Part shown: positions 1-7,900 of the stretch, in pieces | How positions within the stretch are numbered: the stretch's first letter is position 1 | Layout of the letters: each line of letters opens with the position of its first letter | Assembly: GCA_036338025.1 (NCBI GenBank) | Contig: JAYZDB010000147.1 | Coordinates: 1 to 8,780, forward strand | Source of the DNA: JAYZDB01 sp036338025 | GTDB lineage: Bacteria; Planctomycetota; UBA1135; UBA2386 | Reading direction: 5' to 3' | Length of the DNA: 8,780 nt | Translations under genes and position numbers: made by a program | Notes under the pieces: generated by a model | Told to the model about the DNA's origin: nothing | The model's database searches: none | Seen by the model: only the letters and a program-made list of their open reading frames with translations

Positions 1-2
1 TG

Positions 3-263
3 CTGCTGATGTTCTCACCCACCACCAACTCAGTGAACATCGGCAACGGCTGCACCCTGCATGTATTCGGTGGTGCCTACCTGGCGTTGATAACCGGCAC
101 CACCACCGGCGCCGCCGGCCAGTGGAACTACTCCCAGCCGATCCCCGCCACCAAGGACATGGTCGGCCTGCATGCAACAGCTCAGGCAGCCATCCTCAAC
201 AACGGGCCAGCCCTGGGAGTCGCCGATCTATCCAATGGTCTGGAGATTACTATCGGCTTCTAG
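3..263 (+). CDS. C-terminal part of a secreted protein with a planctomycete-type beta-rich terminal module (5' end outside window)
   Basis: The reading frame is open from base 3 to a TAG at 261-263, giving 87 visible codons; the true start lies upstream of the window. The visible part is rich in Gly, Thr, Asn and small hydrophobic residues and alternates like beta strands. It begins LLMFSPTTNSVNIGNGCTL and ends DLSNGLEITIGF. Endings of this kind, a 'fsp...nlGnGCtL' strand followed later by 'a.vlnngpalGvadLSNGLeiTiG', recur at the C-termini of exported planctomycete proteins as I remember them. The single Cys in the GNGCTL motif is typical of that pattern. No catalytic motif is visible, so the function of the whole protein cannot be named; it is probably extracellular or surface-located. 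It converges with the next gene. The ATG at 9 is internal and should not be taken as a start. Confidence 0.6.
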   Translation: MLMFSPTTNSVNIGNGCTLHVFGGAYLALITGTTTGAAGQWNYSQPIPATKDMVGLHATAQAAILNNGPALGVADLSNGLEITIGF

Positions 264-296
264 ACCCGAAATCGAATCATCCCAAAGCGGCTAGCG

Positions 297-318
297 TCCC
301 GGTCGACGGTGGCCGGGG
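297..318. terminator. Possible weak hairpin between two converging genes
   Basis: The 65-base gap between the two convergent stop codons contains TCCCGG (297-302) facing CCGGGG (313-318). This gives a six-pair stem including one T-G wobble, with a ten-base loop. There is no clear T-tract on either side, so this is not a classical intrinsic terminator. Its position between converging genes is the main reason to list it. Confidence 0.2.
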
Positions 319-328
319 TTCACAGCCC

Positions 329-2395
329 TCAGTTCCCAGACGGTGGTCGATTGAAGTAGACCCGCAGGTTCCGGGTCGCCCGCCCAGCCGCCACGATGTC
401 CAGGCGACCGTCACCGTCGACATCCGCCAGGCGCAGATCCTCGCAGGCCATCTCCGAGTCATCCACCGTGACCCGTTGCCAGCTGCGCCCATCACTGTGC
501 AGCGCGATGTAGTACCGGATCCCGAACTTGCCGGCCGCGTTCTTGTTGCGCCAACCGACTACGATCTGATCCACACCTGACCCGAGCAGGTCGCCGCTCG
601 CAATGGCGTGGCCTTGTCGGAGGTCCGAGTCAAGAACCTGGCGGCGCCAGAAGGTCCGCGGACTGCCGGCTTCCGGTGACGTGTAGACCACGACCTGGTT
701 GCCGTGGAACGGCTCAATGGTGGCCAGGGACTTCGATCCCCGACCGATCTGCATGGCACGGATCTCGCCAGCACCGCGGAACGAAGTCTCACCCATCCGA
801 CGGCCAGTCAGTTGAGTCCGCTGCCATCCATCGGCGCCACGATCGAACAGGTACAGCCCCTCGCGTGACCCGACCAGGAGTTCTTCCGCTGGGTCCTGGT
901 CCCACTGCACCGGATCAAAGTTGTGGGTGACGTGAAGCGACGCGTCAATCAACCGGGTCTGCCAGCTCTCATTGCCTTCGCCGGGTTGCTGATACTCGAG
1001 CAGACGGACACCGGCACCCTGTCCAGCCCGGTTACCACGGCCATGCAGGGGCACAACGACCAGGCGGTAATCCTGTTCCGAGATTCGCACCCAACGCATG
1101 CGGTGCACGGTCGGTTCGTGCGGCAGTTGCACTGCCTGCCAGGGCCGACTGCGGCCGTCAATTGGCAAAAGCCGATGCACACTGCCACTGTTTTGCGTAT
1201 CACCAGGATTCCACCCGGCGCCGGCGGCGAGTTCTGCGAGACCATCTCCATCGATGTCACGAGCGGCCAGGCACACGTGATCACGGGGCGTGAGCCTGGC
1301 GACGATCGAGTGCTTCTTCCAACCGGGGTTTTCGTACCACTGGATCACCTGCCGATCGACGAGAACGATATCGGGCTTGCCATCGCCGTTCATCTCGGTC
1401 ACTGCGAGTCCGTATCCGACCCCGATCTTGGAGTCGACATCGACAACCTCGAAGCGAGGTAAGCGTTTCGAGGAGATACGGGGACGCGGCGTGGTGGTCC
1501 TCAGTGCCTGGGCCGGAACCGACAGGCCCACGCGGTACAGCCCGGTCCGCGCCGTAATGTAGAGCGTCCGGTTACCCGCCCCACCGATCACGCAGTTGGC
1601 AGGCACTTCGGGTACCGCAATCCGTCGTTGCAACTTGCCGCTGGCGTTCAGCACCAGCAGATTGCGGTAGGTAGCGTAGATCAGACCATTCTCGTCGATC
1701 GCCATCCCATCCGGTCCTCTGCCGTCGCGGTCACCGTCGGATCGGAACAGCACATGCCCCTTGCCGACCACGCCCGGGGCGAGAATCGGATAGAAGTGGA
1801 TCTCCCGCTTGTCGGGTTCGGCGACGTAGAGACCACTGCCGTCACGCGATACCAGGATTCCGTTCGGTCGTTTCAAGTCGCCAATAACGCGTGCCACCCG
1901 ACGGTCGGGGTGGATGTAATAGACCGCCATGACATCCTGCTCGAGGTCGTCGGCCTGGCCGTATCGGGGATCCGTGAAGTAGATGCCGCCCATATCGTCC
2001 AGCGCGAGGTCATTGGGACTGTTGAGTCGCTTGCCACCAAACTTGTCGGCCAAGACCGTGCGAGCACCATTGCCGGCGATCTTCACGACCTGGCGTGCGC
2101 CACCGAGACAGGCGTACAGATTGCCTTCGCGGTCGAACACAAGGCCATTCGATCGGCCCGATCCCTCGAGGTAGGTCGAGACTTCCTCACTCTTGGAGAG
2201 CGCCAGGATCCTGTCGTTGCGGATATCGCTGAACAGAAGTCGCTTGTTGATGGGATCCCAGGCTGGGCCTTCGACGAAACCGAAACCCGCGGCGACCTTC
2301 GTGACCTCGTCAGCGGGGTCCTGGGCGACACCCGGCGCAATGGCGAGCGAAACAGTTACCGAGAAGACCAGGGAGACAATGAAATAGCGTGGCAT
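329..2395 (-). CDS. Exported SMP-30/gluconolactonase-like propeller fused to an FG-GAP/VCBS repeat propeller
   Basis: The protein has 688 residues and starts at ATG 2395, which gives a good signal peptide (residues 1-25, ending PGVAQ), so it is likely periplasmic or secreted. Residues about 35-290 match the SMP-30/gluconolactonase/LRE family, six-bladed propellers that hydrolyse sugar lactones using a divalent metal. The expected metal-binding positions are visible: Glu42 (FVEGPAWD), Asn128 (NSPNDL), Asn178 (RPNG) and Asp229 (GPDG). After a Pro/Arg/Thr linker (about 292-312), residues 315-688 carry FG-GAP/VCBS-type repeats with Asp-rich calcium loops: MNGDGKPD (335-342), DIDGDGLAE (380-388) and DVDGDGRLD (658-666). 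The protein is therefore about twice the length of a simple lactonase. It is the last gene of a minus-strand block of three. No Shine-Dalgarno sequence is seen before the start. The second half could instead belong to the propeller group related to aldos-2-ulose dehydratase; that is a weaker, recalled resemblance. Confidence 0.85.
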   Translation of the reverse strand: MPRYFIVSLVFSVTVSLAIAPGVAQDPADEVTKVAAGFGFVEGPAWDPINKRLLFSDIRNDRILALSKSEEVSTYLEGSGRSNGLVFDREGNLYACLGGARQVVKIAGNGARTVLADKFGGKRLNSPNDLALDDMGGIYFTDPRYGQADDLEQDVMAVYYIHPDRRVARVIGDLKRPNGILVSRDGSGLYVAEPDKREIHFYPILAPGVVGKGHVLFRSDGDRDGRGPDGMAIDENGLIYATYRNLLVLNASGKLQRRIAVPEVPANCVIGGAGNRTLYITARTGLYRVGLSVPAQALRTTTPRPRISSKRLPRFEVVDVDSKIGVGYGLAVTEMNGDGKPDIVLVDRQVIQWYENPGWKKHSIVARLTPRDHVCLAARDIDGDGLAELAAGAGWNPGDTQNSGSVHRLLPIDGRSRPWQAVQLPHEPTVHRMRWVRISEQDYRLVVVPLHGRGNRAGQGAGVRLLEYQQPGEGNESWQTRLIDASLHVTHNFDPVQWDQDPAEELLVGSREGLYLFDRGADGWQRTQLTGRRMGETSFRGAGEIRAMQIGRGSKSLATIEPFHGNQVVVYTSPEAGSPRTFWRRQVLDSDLRQGHAIASGDLLGSGVDQIVVGWRNKNAAGKFGIRYYIALHSDGRSWQRVTVDDSEMACEDLRLADVDGDGRLDIVAAGRATRNLRVYFNRPPSGN

Positions 2396-2407
2396 GTCGA
2401 TCGGGGG

Positions 2408-2421
2408 CTCAAGGCCTTGAG
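2408..2421. promoter_or_regulatory. Perfect 14-bp palindrome just upstream of the lactonase gene
   Basis: CTCAAGGCCTTGAG is a perfect palindrome. Its near edge lies 12 bases upstream of the ATG at 2395 on the minus strand, inside the 108-base gap between the permease and the lactonase genes. Its size and position suit a repressor operator or a structure near the translation start. Nothing in the window encodes an obvious regulator, and a single copy could arise by chance. The same gap holds a second inverted repeat, TGGCCC (2443-2448) facing GGGCCA (2468-2473), with a 19-base loop and no T-tract. Confidence 0.2.
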
Positions 2422-2503
2422 TCGCCGCAAGATATCAGATCCTGGCCCACATCCTCCATCCGTGTCCGGGCCAAGGCCATCAGACTGGCTCGCAGGTCTA
2501 GCT

Positions 2504-3382
2504 TCAGGCTGCCTTCGCCCTGCCGCTATCGCGGCCAGCCGATGCGAGCATCCAGACGGCGGTCAGCACCACGACACCGACCACCAGCCACTTCAACCAG
2601 TAGAGCGGCAGGGACTTGACGAGGTAGAAGGCGATCAGCACCCCCGGGATCCCCCCGAGCGTCAGTCCCAGCGCCGGACGGGGCCGGTATTTGCCGGCCG
2701 AGATGAAGCGTGCGCTGGCCACCGGCATCAGGAACGCGCATGCCCCCATCATGATCGGGAATGCGGCTTTCGGGTTCATGCCGAGCATGCTCACCAGCAC
2801 CATGCAGGGTGCATACAGCCCGACGCCGATCGTCATCAAGGCGCCGAGCGCGCCAATGGCGAGCGAAGCCAGGATCAGCGCGCCACCAGCCAGACCCAAA
2901 GATCCCTCAGCCATCTGCGGAGCCTGCTGCACCTGATCGCGCAACATGAATCCGGCGGCGACCAGCAGTGCCACAGCCATCCCGACCTGGATCTTGCGAC
3001 GTGGCAACCGGGCGACAATGCCCACCCCGACCCAGGCTCCCAGCACCGCTGCGCCGATCGTGCAGTACAAGGTCAGAGGCTCGACCTCGACATGATCGAT
3101 GAACAAGAACGCCATCAAGACCACCGGCAAGGCATGGCCGGCATTCATGGTGCCCGGAATCGACTCATCGGGGACCATCCGGGTAGCGCGGTAGAGCGCC
3201 GTGGTCGGCGCGAAGTTCCCGATGCCCAGGGTGTCGAAGAAATTGGTGCCGAAACCAATCGCGAGTTGTCCTGGACCTGGCACACACGACCCCATCGAGC
3301 GCTCGCGCGTGAGCCGCCAAAACCAGTAGACCAGGTAGGCACCTGCAAAGACGGCGAGCAAACCGAGTATCGGATCCATCAC
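2504..3382 (-). CDS. TauE/SafE (DUF81) family inner-membrane permease
   Basis: This 292-residue protein is strongly hydrophobic, with roughly seven or eight membrane segments, the usual size for the TauE/SafE family of anion transporters (sulfite, sulfoacetate and related substrates in characterised members). The two-fold repeat of the family shows as two Gly-rich segments: GFGTNFFDTLGIGNFAPTTA (residues 43-62) and a later segment at 178-215 containing MTIGVGLYAPCM and MNPKAAFPIMMGACA. The VPDESIPGTMNAGHALP segment (70-86) is, from memory, typical of a subgroup common in Bacteroidota and Planctomycetota. The basic loop LPRRKIQ (126-132) and the Lys/Arg tail fit cytoplasmic positions. The start could be GTG 3382 or the adjacent ATG 3379. 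The nearest ribosome site, GGAGG, sits 11 bases from the GTG and 14 from the ATG, slightly favouring GTG. It lies between two exported sugar-related proteins, so it may export or import a small acid, but the substrate cannot be read from sequence. Confidence 0.85.
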   Translation of the reverse strand: MMDPILGLLAVFAGAYLVYWFWRLTRERSMGSCVPGPGQLAIGFGTNFFDTLGIGNFAPTTALYRATRMVPDESIPGTMNAGHALPVVLMAFLFIDHVEVEPLTLYCTIGAAVLGAWVGVGIVARLPRRKIQVGMAVALLVAAGFMLRDQVQQAPQMAEGSLGLAGGALILASLAIGALGALMTIGVGLYAPCMVLVSMLGMNPKAAFPIMMGACAFLMPVASARFISAGKYRPRPALGLTLGGIPGVLIAFYLVKSLPLYWLKWLVVGVVVLTAVWMLASAGRDSGRAKAA

Positions 3383-3393
3383 AGCAGTCTACG

Positions 3394-3398
3394 CCTCC
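3394..3398 (-). promoter_or_regulatory. Ribosome binding site of the TauE/SafE permease gene
   Basis: The minus strand reads GGAGG here, 11 bases before GTG 3382 and 14 before ATG 3379. The spacing is long but usable and favours the GTG as start. It is the only clear Shine-Dalgarno match before any of the four visible gene starts. Confidence 0.4.
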
Positions 3399-3463
3399 GG
3401 CCTCGCGATCACCAAAGGCGGGATCGACCCTGGCACCGATCAGGAAACCGGCGGGCGCAGGCG

Positions 3464-4717
3464 CTAGCGAATCGGCCCTTTGGGCTTGGACGAGGGACCA
3501 GGACTGGCCGAAGCCAGGATCTCGATGTCCTTGAAGTGCACCTCGACGTCCTGGCTTCCGTGCAGCTGCAGGGCGATTTTACCGGCCAGGCGCCCCTTGT
3601 CCGCAGGCAGCTCAGCGGTCTTGGTACCGTTGACGTGCACCACGATGCGTCGACCGTGCGCACTGACGGTCATCTGGTTCCACGCACCCGGCTTGAAATA
3701 CTTGGCGACGGCCTTGGGCTTCGGTTTGGCTACCCACGCACGCCCACCGGTCTCGTACAGACCACCGGCGTCCTTGGCGGCATCGATCTCAGCTTGAAAC
3801 CCCGTGATGCCGATCGCGCCTTTGCGCTGCTTGCTGCGGAAGTACAGACCACTGTTGCCACGAATCGCCTTGTACTTCAGGCGGACCGTGAAGTCGCTTT
3901 GCGGCGCATCCAAGAACAGGTGGCCGTGCTGCCGCTCGGATTTCTCGTTGCGCGCCACCAGGACGCCATCCTCGATCGACCATTTTCCGCCCCCGTGTTG
4001 GGTCCAACCCCTCATCGACTTGCCGTCCCACAGGGGACTCCAGACGTGTCGACCAAGATCCTGAATCCGCAGGTTCCGCCATCGCACCTCCAACTGCTCC
4101 TTCCGGTTGCCTACCCCATGCACCTGCAGACCAATCAACCCGGTCAAGGTCATCGAATCGACGAGGTCGGCGGCCGGCACACCGTTGAGCCAGGTCTTGA
4201 TCGAATCCCCCCTCGCCGCTACCCGGATCTTGTTCCACGCATCCGGCTTGAAGGCCTTGCGAGCCGGCTCGTTGTTCTTCAGATCGAAGATCCAACCACG
4301 CCGCGCCTCGTCGTAGATGCCCGCCGTCCACATCCGATTGCGCTTGACGTCCGGATCGATCTCGACCTGGTAGCCGTGAACCCTGCCCTTGCGATGACTC
4401 GGGATGCTATGACTACGTATCTGCACACCTGAGTTCAGGGTGCCGTCGATCTTGAACTCGTAGTCGAGCACAAAGTCCCCGTAGTCCCGCTTCGTACAAA
4501 GGAACGAATTCGGCGTCCGAGGGACGGTGTTGCCAACGATGCAACCATCCTCGACCCGATAGACGGCCTTGCCGCCCTTCCGTTCGAAACCAGCCAAGGT
4601 CTTGCCATCGAACAGGTCCACGAACGGCGGGGCTTTCGCAGCCTGGGCGTGGACGGAAGTCAAGGCCGACAGCATGCAGGAAACACTCAGGAGACTCGAC
4701 AAGATGGGTGATCGCAT
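3464..4717 (-). CDS. Exported protein with two tandem DUF1080 (3-keto-disaccharide hydrolase) domains
   Basis: The protein has 417 residues and starts at ATG 4717, giving a signal peptide ending at SVHA (residues 21-24), so it is periplasmic or secreted. It contains two copies of the DUF1080 concanavalin-like beta-sandwich, at about 31-221 and 225-403. Both show the family landmarks: LFDGKTLAGF / LWDGKSMRGW, a V/I-EDG turn (55-58, 248-251), NSGVQIRS / NSGLYFRS (95-102, 288-295), GYQVEID / GFQAEID (115-121, 306-312), FKPDAWN / FKPGAWN (156-162, 341-347), a LNG / VNG strand (177-179, 362-364) and LQVHG / LQLHG (197-201, 383-387). A few family members are known to hydrolyse 3-keto-glycosides; most are uncharacterised. 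It ends in a Pro/Lys/Ser-rich tail (404-417). It heads the minus-strand block, with the permease 81 bases downstream, and diverges from the large copper-domain gene. No Shine-Dalgarno sequence is seen. Which copy, if either, is catalytic cannot be decided here. Confidence 0.88.
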   Translation of the reverse strand: MRSPILSSLLSVSCMLSALTSVHAQAAKAPPFVDLFDGKTLAGFERKGGKAVYRVEDGCIVGNTVPRTPNSFLCTKRDYGDFVLDYEFKIDGTLNSGVQIRSHSIPSHRKGRVHGYQVEIDPDVKRNRMWTAGIYDEARRGWIFDLKNNEPARKAFKPDAWNKIRVAARGDSIKTWLNGVPAADLVDSMTLTGLIGLQVHGVGNRKEQLEVRWRNLRIQDLGRHVWSPLWDGKSMRGWTQHGGGKWSIEDGVLVARNEKSERQHGHLFLDAPQSDFTVRLKYKAIRGNSGLYFRSKQRKGAIGITGFQAEIDAAKDAGGLYETGGRAWVAKPKPKAVAKYFKPGAWNQMTVSAHGRRIVVHVNGTKTAELPADKGRLAGKIALQLHGSQDVEVHFKDIEILASASPGPSSKPKGPIR

Positions 4718-4923
4718 GGCGACCAGCTTAGCTGTCCGTGCACCCGATACATACCAGACCTGGCCAATCAGGCAGCCCCTCGAACGTCTCGGACGAACTT
4801 GGGGGGGAAGACAGGAGTTTGGACCCTGGAACCACGTTCACCACCCAGCCAGCGCGACGTTTCACCCGATATGTCGGATACCGCAAGAGTGGACCCGACA
4901 AGCCGTTGCACTAGACTCCTCCC
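4718..4923. promoter_or_regulatory. Divergent intergenic region, expected to hold promoters for both directions
   Basis: These 206 bases separate the DUF1080 gene (minus) from the large plus-strand gene, so both promoters should lie here unless transcription starts further away. I see no coding potential. Visible small features are an 11-base inverted repeat CAGCTTAGCTG (4724-4734) close to the DUF1080 start and a run of seven G (4801-4807). No convincing sigma-70 promoter pair stands out in either direction. Confidence 0.5.
4912..4917 (+). promoter_or_regulatory. Candidate -10 element directly before the large plus-strand gene
   Basis: TAGACT lies six bases before the ATG at 4924 and would place transcription start at or next to the start codon, giving a leaderless message. 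That would fit the absence of a Shine-Dalgarno sequence here. The -35 position (about 4889-4894, GTGGAC) matches the consensus poorly, so the call is weak. Confidence 0.15.
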
Positions 4924-7900
4924 ATGGCCGCCAGACTGTTCCTAGTCCTCTGTTGTCTGTCCGTATTCGGATGCTCCCCCAGCTCTATTCCACCACTGAA
5001 GATCCAGAAGGGTGAGCGCATCGCTTTCATCGGCAACACCTTCGCAGAGCAGATGCACCGCTATGGCTTTTTCGAGACCCTGCTCCACTGCCGCTTCCCT
5101 CAACACCAATTGCGCATCCGCAATCTCGGATGGTCAGCGGACGAGATCACACTGCAACCCCGGCCCCTTGGCTTCGGTGATTTGCATCAACAACTGAGGG
5201 ACCAGAAGGCCAGCATGCTCTTCGCCTGCTTCGGCCTCAACGAGTCGTTTCGAGGCAAGACTCACCTGCCGCGCTTCCGCCTGGATCTCGTCGACTTCCT
5301 GAAGGGACTCCAAGACTACAATCACAAGGACGGCACCGCGCCCCGGGTTGTCCTGGTTTCCCCGATCGCCCACGAGACCAAGGTCGAGCACAACACGAAC
5401 CTCAAGCTGTATGCCGACACCATGGCAGAGGTCGCCAGGCAACTCGATGTGCGATTCGTCGATCTGCTGACGCCAACATTGGCCCGCCTGGATTCCAAGG
5501 ACGCGAAGCGCTTGACCCACAACGGCATCCACCTGACCCAGTTCGGCTACTGGACCGTGAGCCAGATGTTGGCAAAGGCACTCGGTCTGACATCGGCTCG
5601 CGGAAATGACCAGGCAGTCGACGGTCCAGCGGCCGCCACCCTGCGCCGTTCGGTCGTCGACAAGAACCGCGCGTTCTTCCTGCTCTGGCACGGCCCCAAC
5701 ATGGAGTACGTCCACGGCCGTCGTAATCGCTTGCCGGGCGCTGAAGGCCTGCCTGCGGAACGCGCCCGACTCATGAAGATCATCGATCAACTCGACGCGC
5801 GGATCTTCGCCGCCGACAAGCCTGGTCCGACATCGGTTTGGGCTGTCGATCCGCCAACCCAACCGCTGTGGGTCACACCTCCCGACTACGCAGGTCTCAA
5901 GGGAGAATCACCCAAGCCTCCCGAGGTCCTGGCCCAGCACCGGATCGCCAAGCCAGCTGCCGCCCTGGGCGAGTTCATTCCGGCCGAGGGTTACGCGGTC
6001 AACCTGTTCGCCTCGGAAGCAAATTCGCCGATCGCCAATCCTGTCGCGATGCAGTTCGACAGCAAGGGTCGCCTGTGGGTGGCGTGCTCCAGGACCTGGC
6101 CGCACCCGGTGCCCGGCCAACGCCCGGCAGATTCCATCGTCATTCTCGAGGACACCAACCGGGACGGGAAAGCCGACCGACACACGGTGTTCGTCGACCA
6201 GCTCCCGATGATCCACGGCTTTGCGCTAGGCAACGGAGGCGCCTACATCTCGCAGACCCCGGACCTCATCTTCGCTGCGGACACCGACGGAGATGGCCGT
6301 GCGGATCAGTTCGAACCCGTGCTACACGGATTCGGCAGCGAGGACGTCGAGCACTCCATCAACAACCTGCGCTGGGGTCCAGACGGTGCCCTGTACTTCA
6401 TGGAGGGCATCTTCCATCACACCCAGGTCGAAACCCCACACGGACCACGGCGCGTGCAGGATGGCGGAGTGTTCCGATTCCATCCGCGCACCCACCGCTT
6501 CGACATTCTGGCCTCGTATGCGTTTTGGAACCCATGGGGCCAGACCTTCGATGCAAACGGCCTGCATCTGGTTCTCGACGCCTCGTCCCACGATTTCTTC
6601 CCCGCCAGCACCCTCTCGGCCCCGTTTCGGTATCCCAAGAACAAGCGCAACAAGCACGCCCAATTGTCCTTCGCTCCAAACGGACTGGGGCCCGCCGCCG
6701 GGCTCGAGTTGGTCCGCAGCCGACATTTTCCAGACGACGCCCAGGGTCGACTGCTGGTAAACCAACTCTCCGCCGACTTCCGCGGGACACGCTGGTTCGA
6801 TCTGAAGGACAGCGGCACCAGCTTCGAAGCCACGCAGCTGGAGTCACCGCTGGTCTTCTCGACCGACAACAACTGCCGGCCACTGGCATTGAAGTTCGGT
6901 CCCGACGGGGCGCTGTACATCCTGGATTTCGCCAGCGGTCTCATCGAGAACACTTCCGAATCCAAGCGAGACCCCGGGCGTGACCACGCCCACGGCCGGA
7001 TCTGGCGATTGACCTACCCAGCACGCCCGCTGCAAGAACCGGCATCGATCGATGCAGCCTCACCGATCGAGTTGCTGGACATGCTCGGTTCACCCGACCA
7101 CTCAGCCAGCCAACTCGCGCGGCGAGTCCTGCAAGAGGGTGACCCCGATGCAACGATGCAGGCCGTCGCCAAGTGGCTCGCTGGTTTCGCCGCCGACTCA
7201 CCAGTTCTGGATCGCTGCAGGCTGGAAGCGCTGTGGGTGCAGCAGGGTCTAGGCCGAACCCAGGACGAGTTGCTGCGTCGGGTGCTGGCCGCCAAGGACG
7301 CGCCGGTGCGCGCCGCCGGACTACGGGTATTGCGATTTCGGCCGGCAGGCGATGACTTCGACGAGGTCTTGGAGAAGCTCGCGAATGATCCGGATCCACG
7401 AGTCCGTTTGGAGACGGTGTTGGCCTGCGGTACGAGCGGCTCTACCCGCGCCCGTGAAATCACCCTGCTCAGTACCAGGCAACCAGTCGATGCTGGCATG
7501 CGGCACGCACTGGGAGAAGTCCTGGACTACCTCGAGACCCGCCAACCAAGGCCGAATGATGCCTGGCCGGATTACCCACAGGCCCAGACCTTCTTGATCT
7601 CCCGGATGTCCAACCATGAGTTGGTGCAGGTCGCGAGCACGTCGCCCTCCGAGACCGTATTCACACAACTGGCAACCAGGCCCCTGCTCGACTCTACGGT
7701 TCGCGCCAGTACCTGCGCCAAGCTGGCCACGCTGCGCAAGGTCTCTCTCGCCCAGCAGATTCACGACTCCTTGCTCGCCACCCAGCGCCTATCCGATACC
7801 AGCGCCCGGGTCGAACTCGCCACGATGTTGGCAGCCACACCCACCGATCAACTGACTCCGATGCTGGCCCAGTTGGTCGAACTCACCAAAACACCCGACG

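Noticed and set aside
923..1462. A 179-codon plus-strand open frame
   Set aside because: It is antisense to the FG-GAP half of the lactonase fusion, whose calcium-loop motifs show that the minus strand is the coding one.
2443..2473. Inverted repeat TGGCCC/GGGCCA after the permease gene as an intrinsic terminator
   Set aside because: The stem is only six pairs, the loop is 19 bases and no T-tract follows, so it is mentioned only under the intergenic palindrome entry.
1628..4432. A 934-codon open frame on the plus strand spanning three minus-strand genes
   Set aside because: It lies antisense to three well-supported genes with recognisable domains. Its translation is rich in His, Arg, Gln and Asp with no domain or signal peptide, as expected from the complement of G+C-rich coding sequence.
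5134..5862. A 242-codon minus-strand open frame
   Set aside because: It is the complement of the SGNH region of the large plus-strand gene. The plus frame carries recognisable motifs and this one does not.
5838..6983. A 381-codon plus-strand open frame in another phase
   Set aside because: It overlaps the dehydrogenase propeller in a different frame and is Arg/Pro-rich with no family similarity; the main frame has the conserved propeller motifs.
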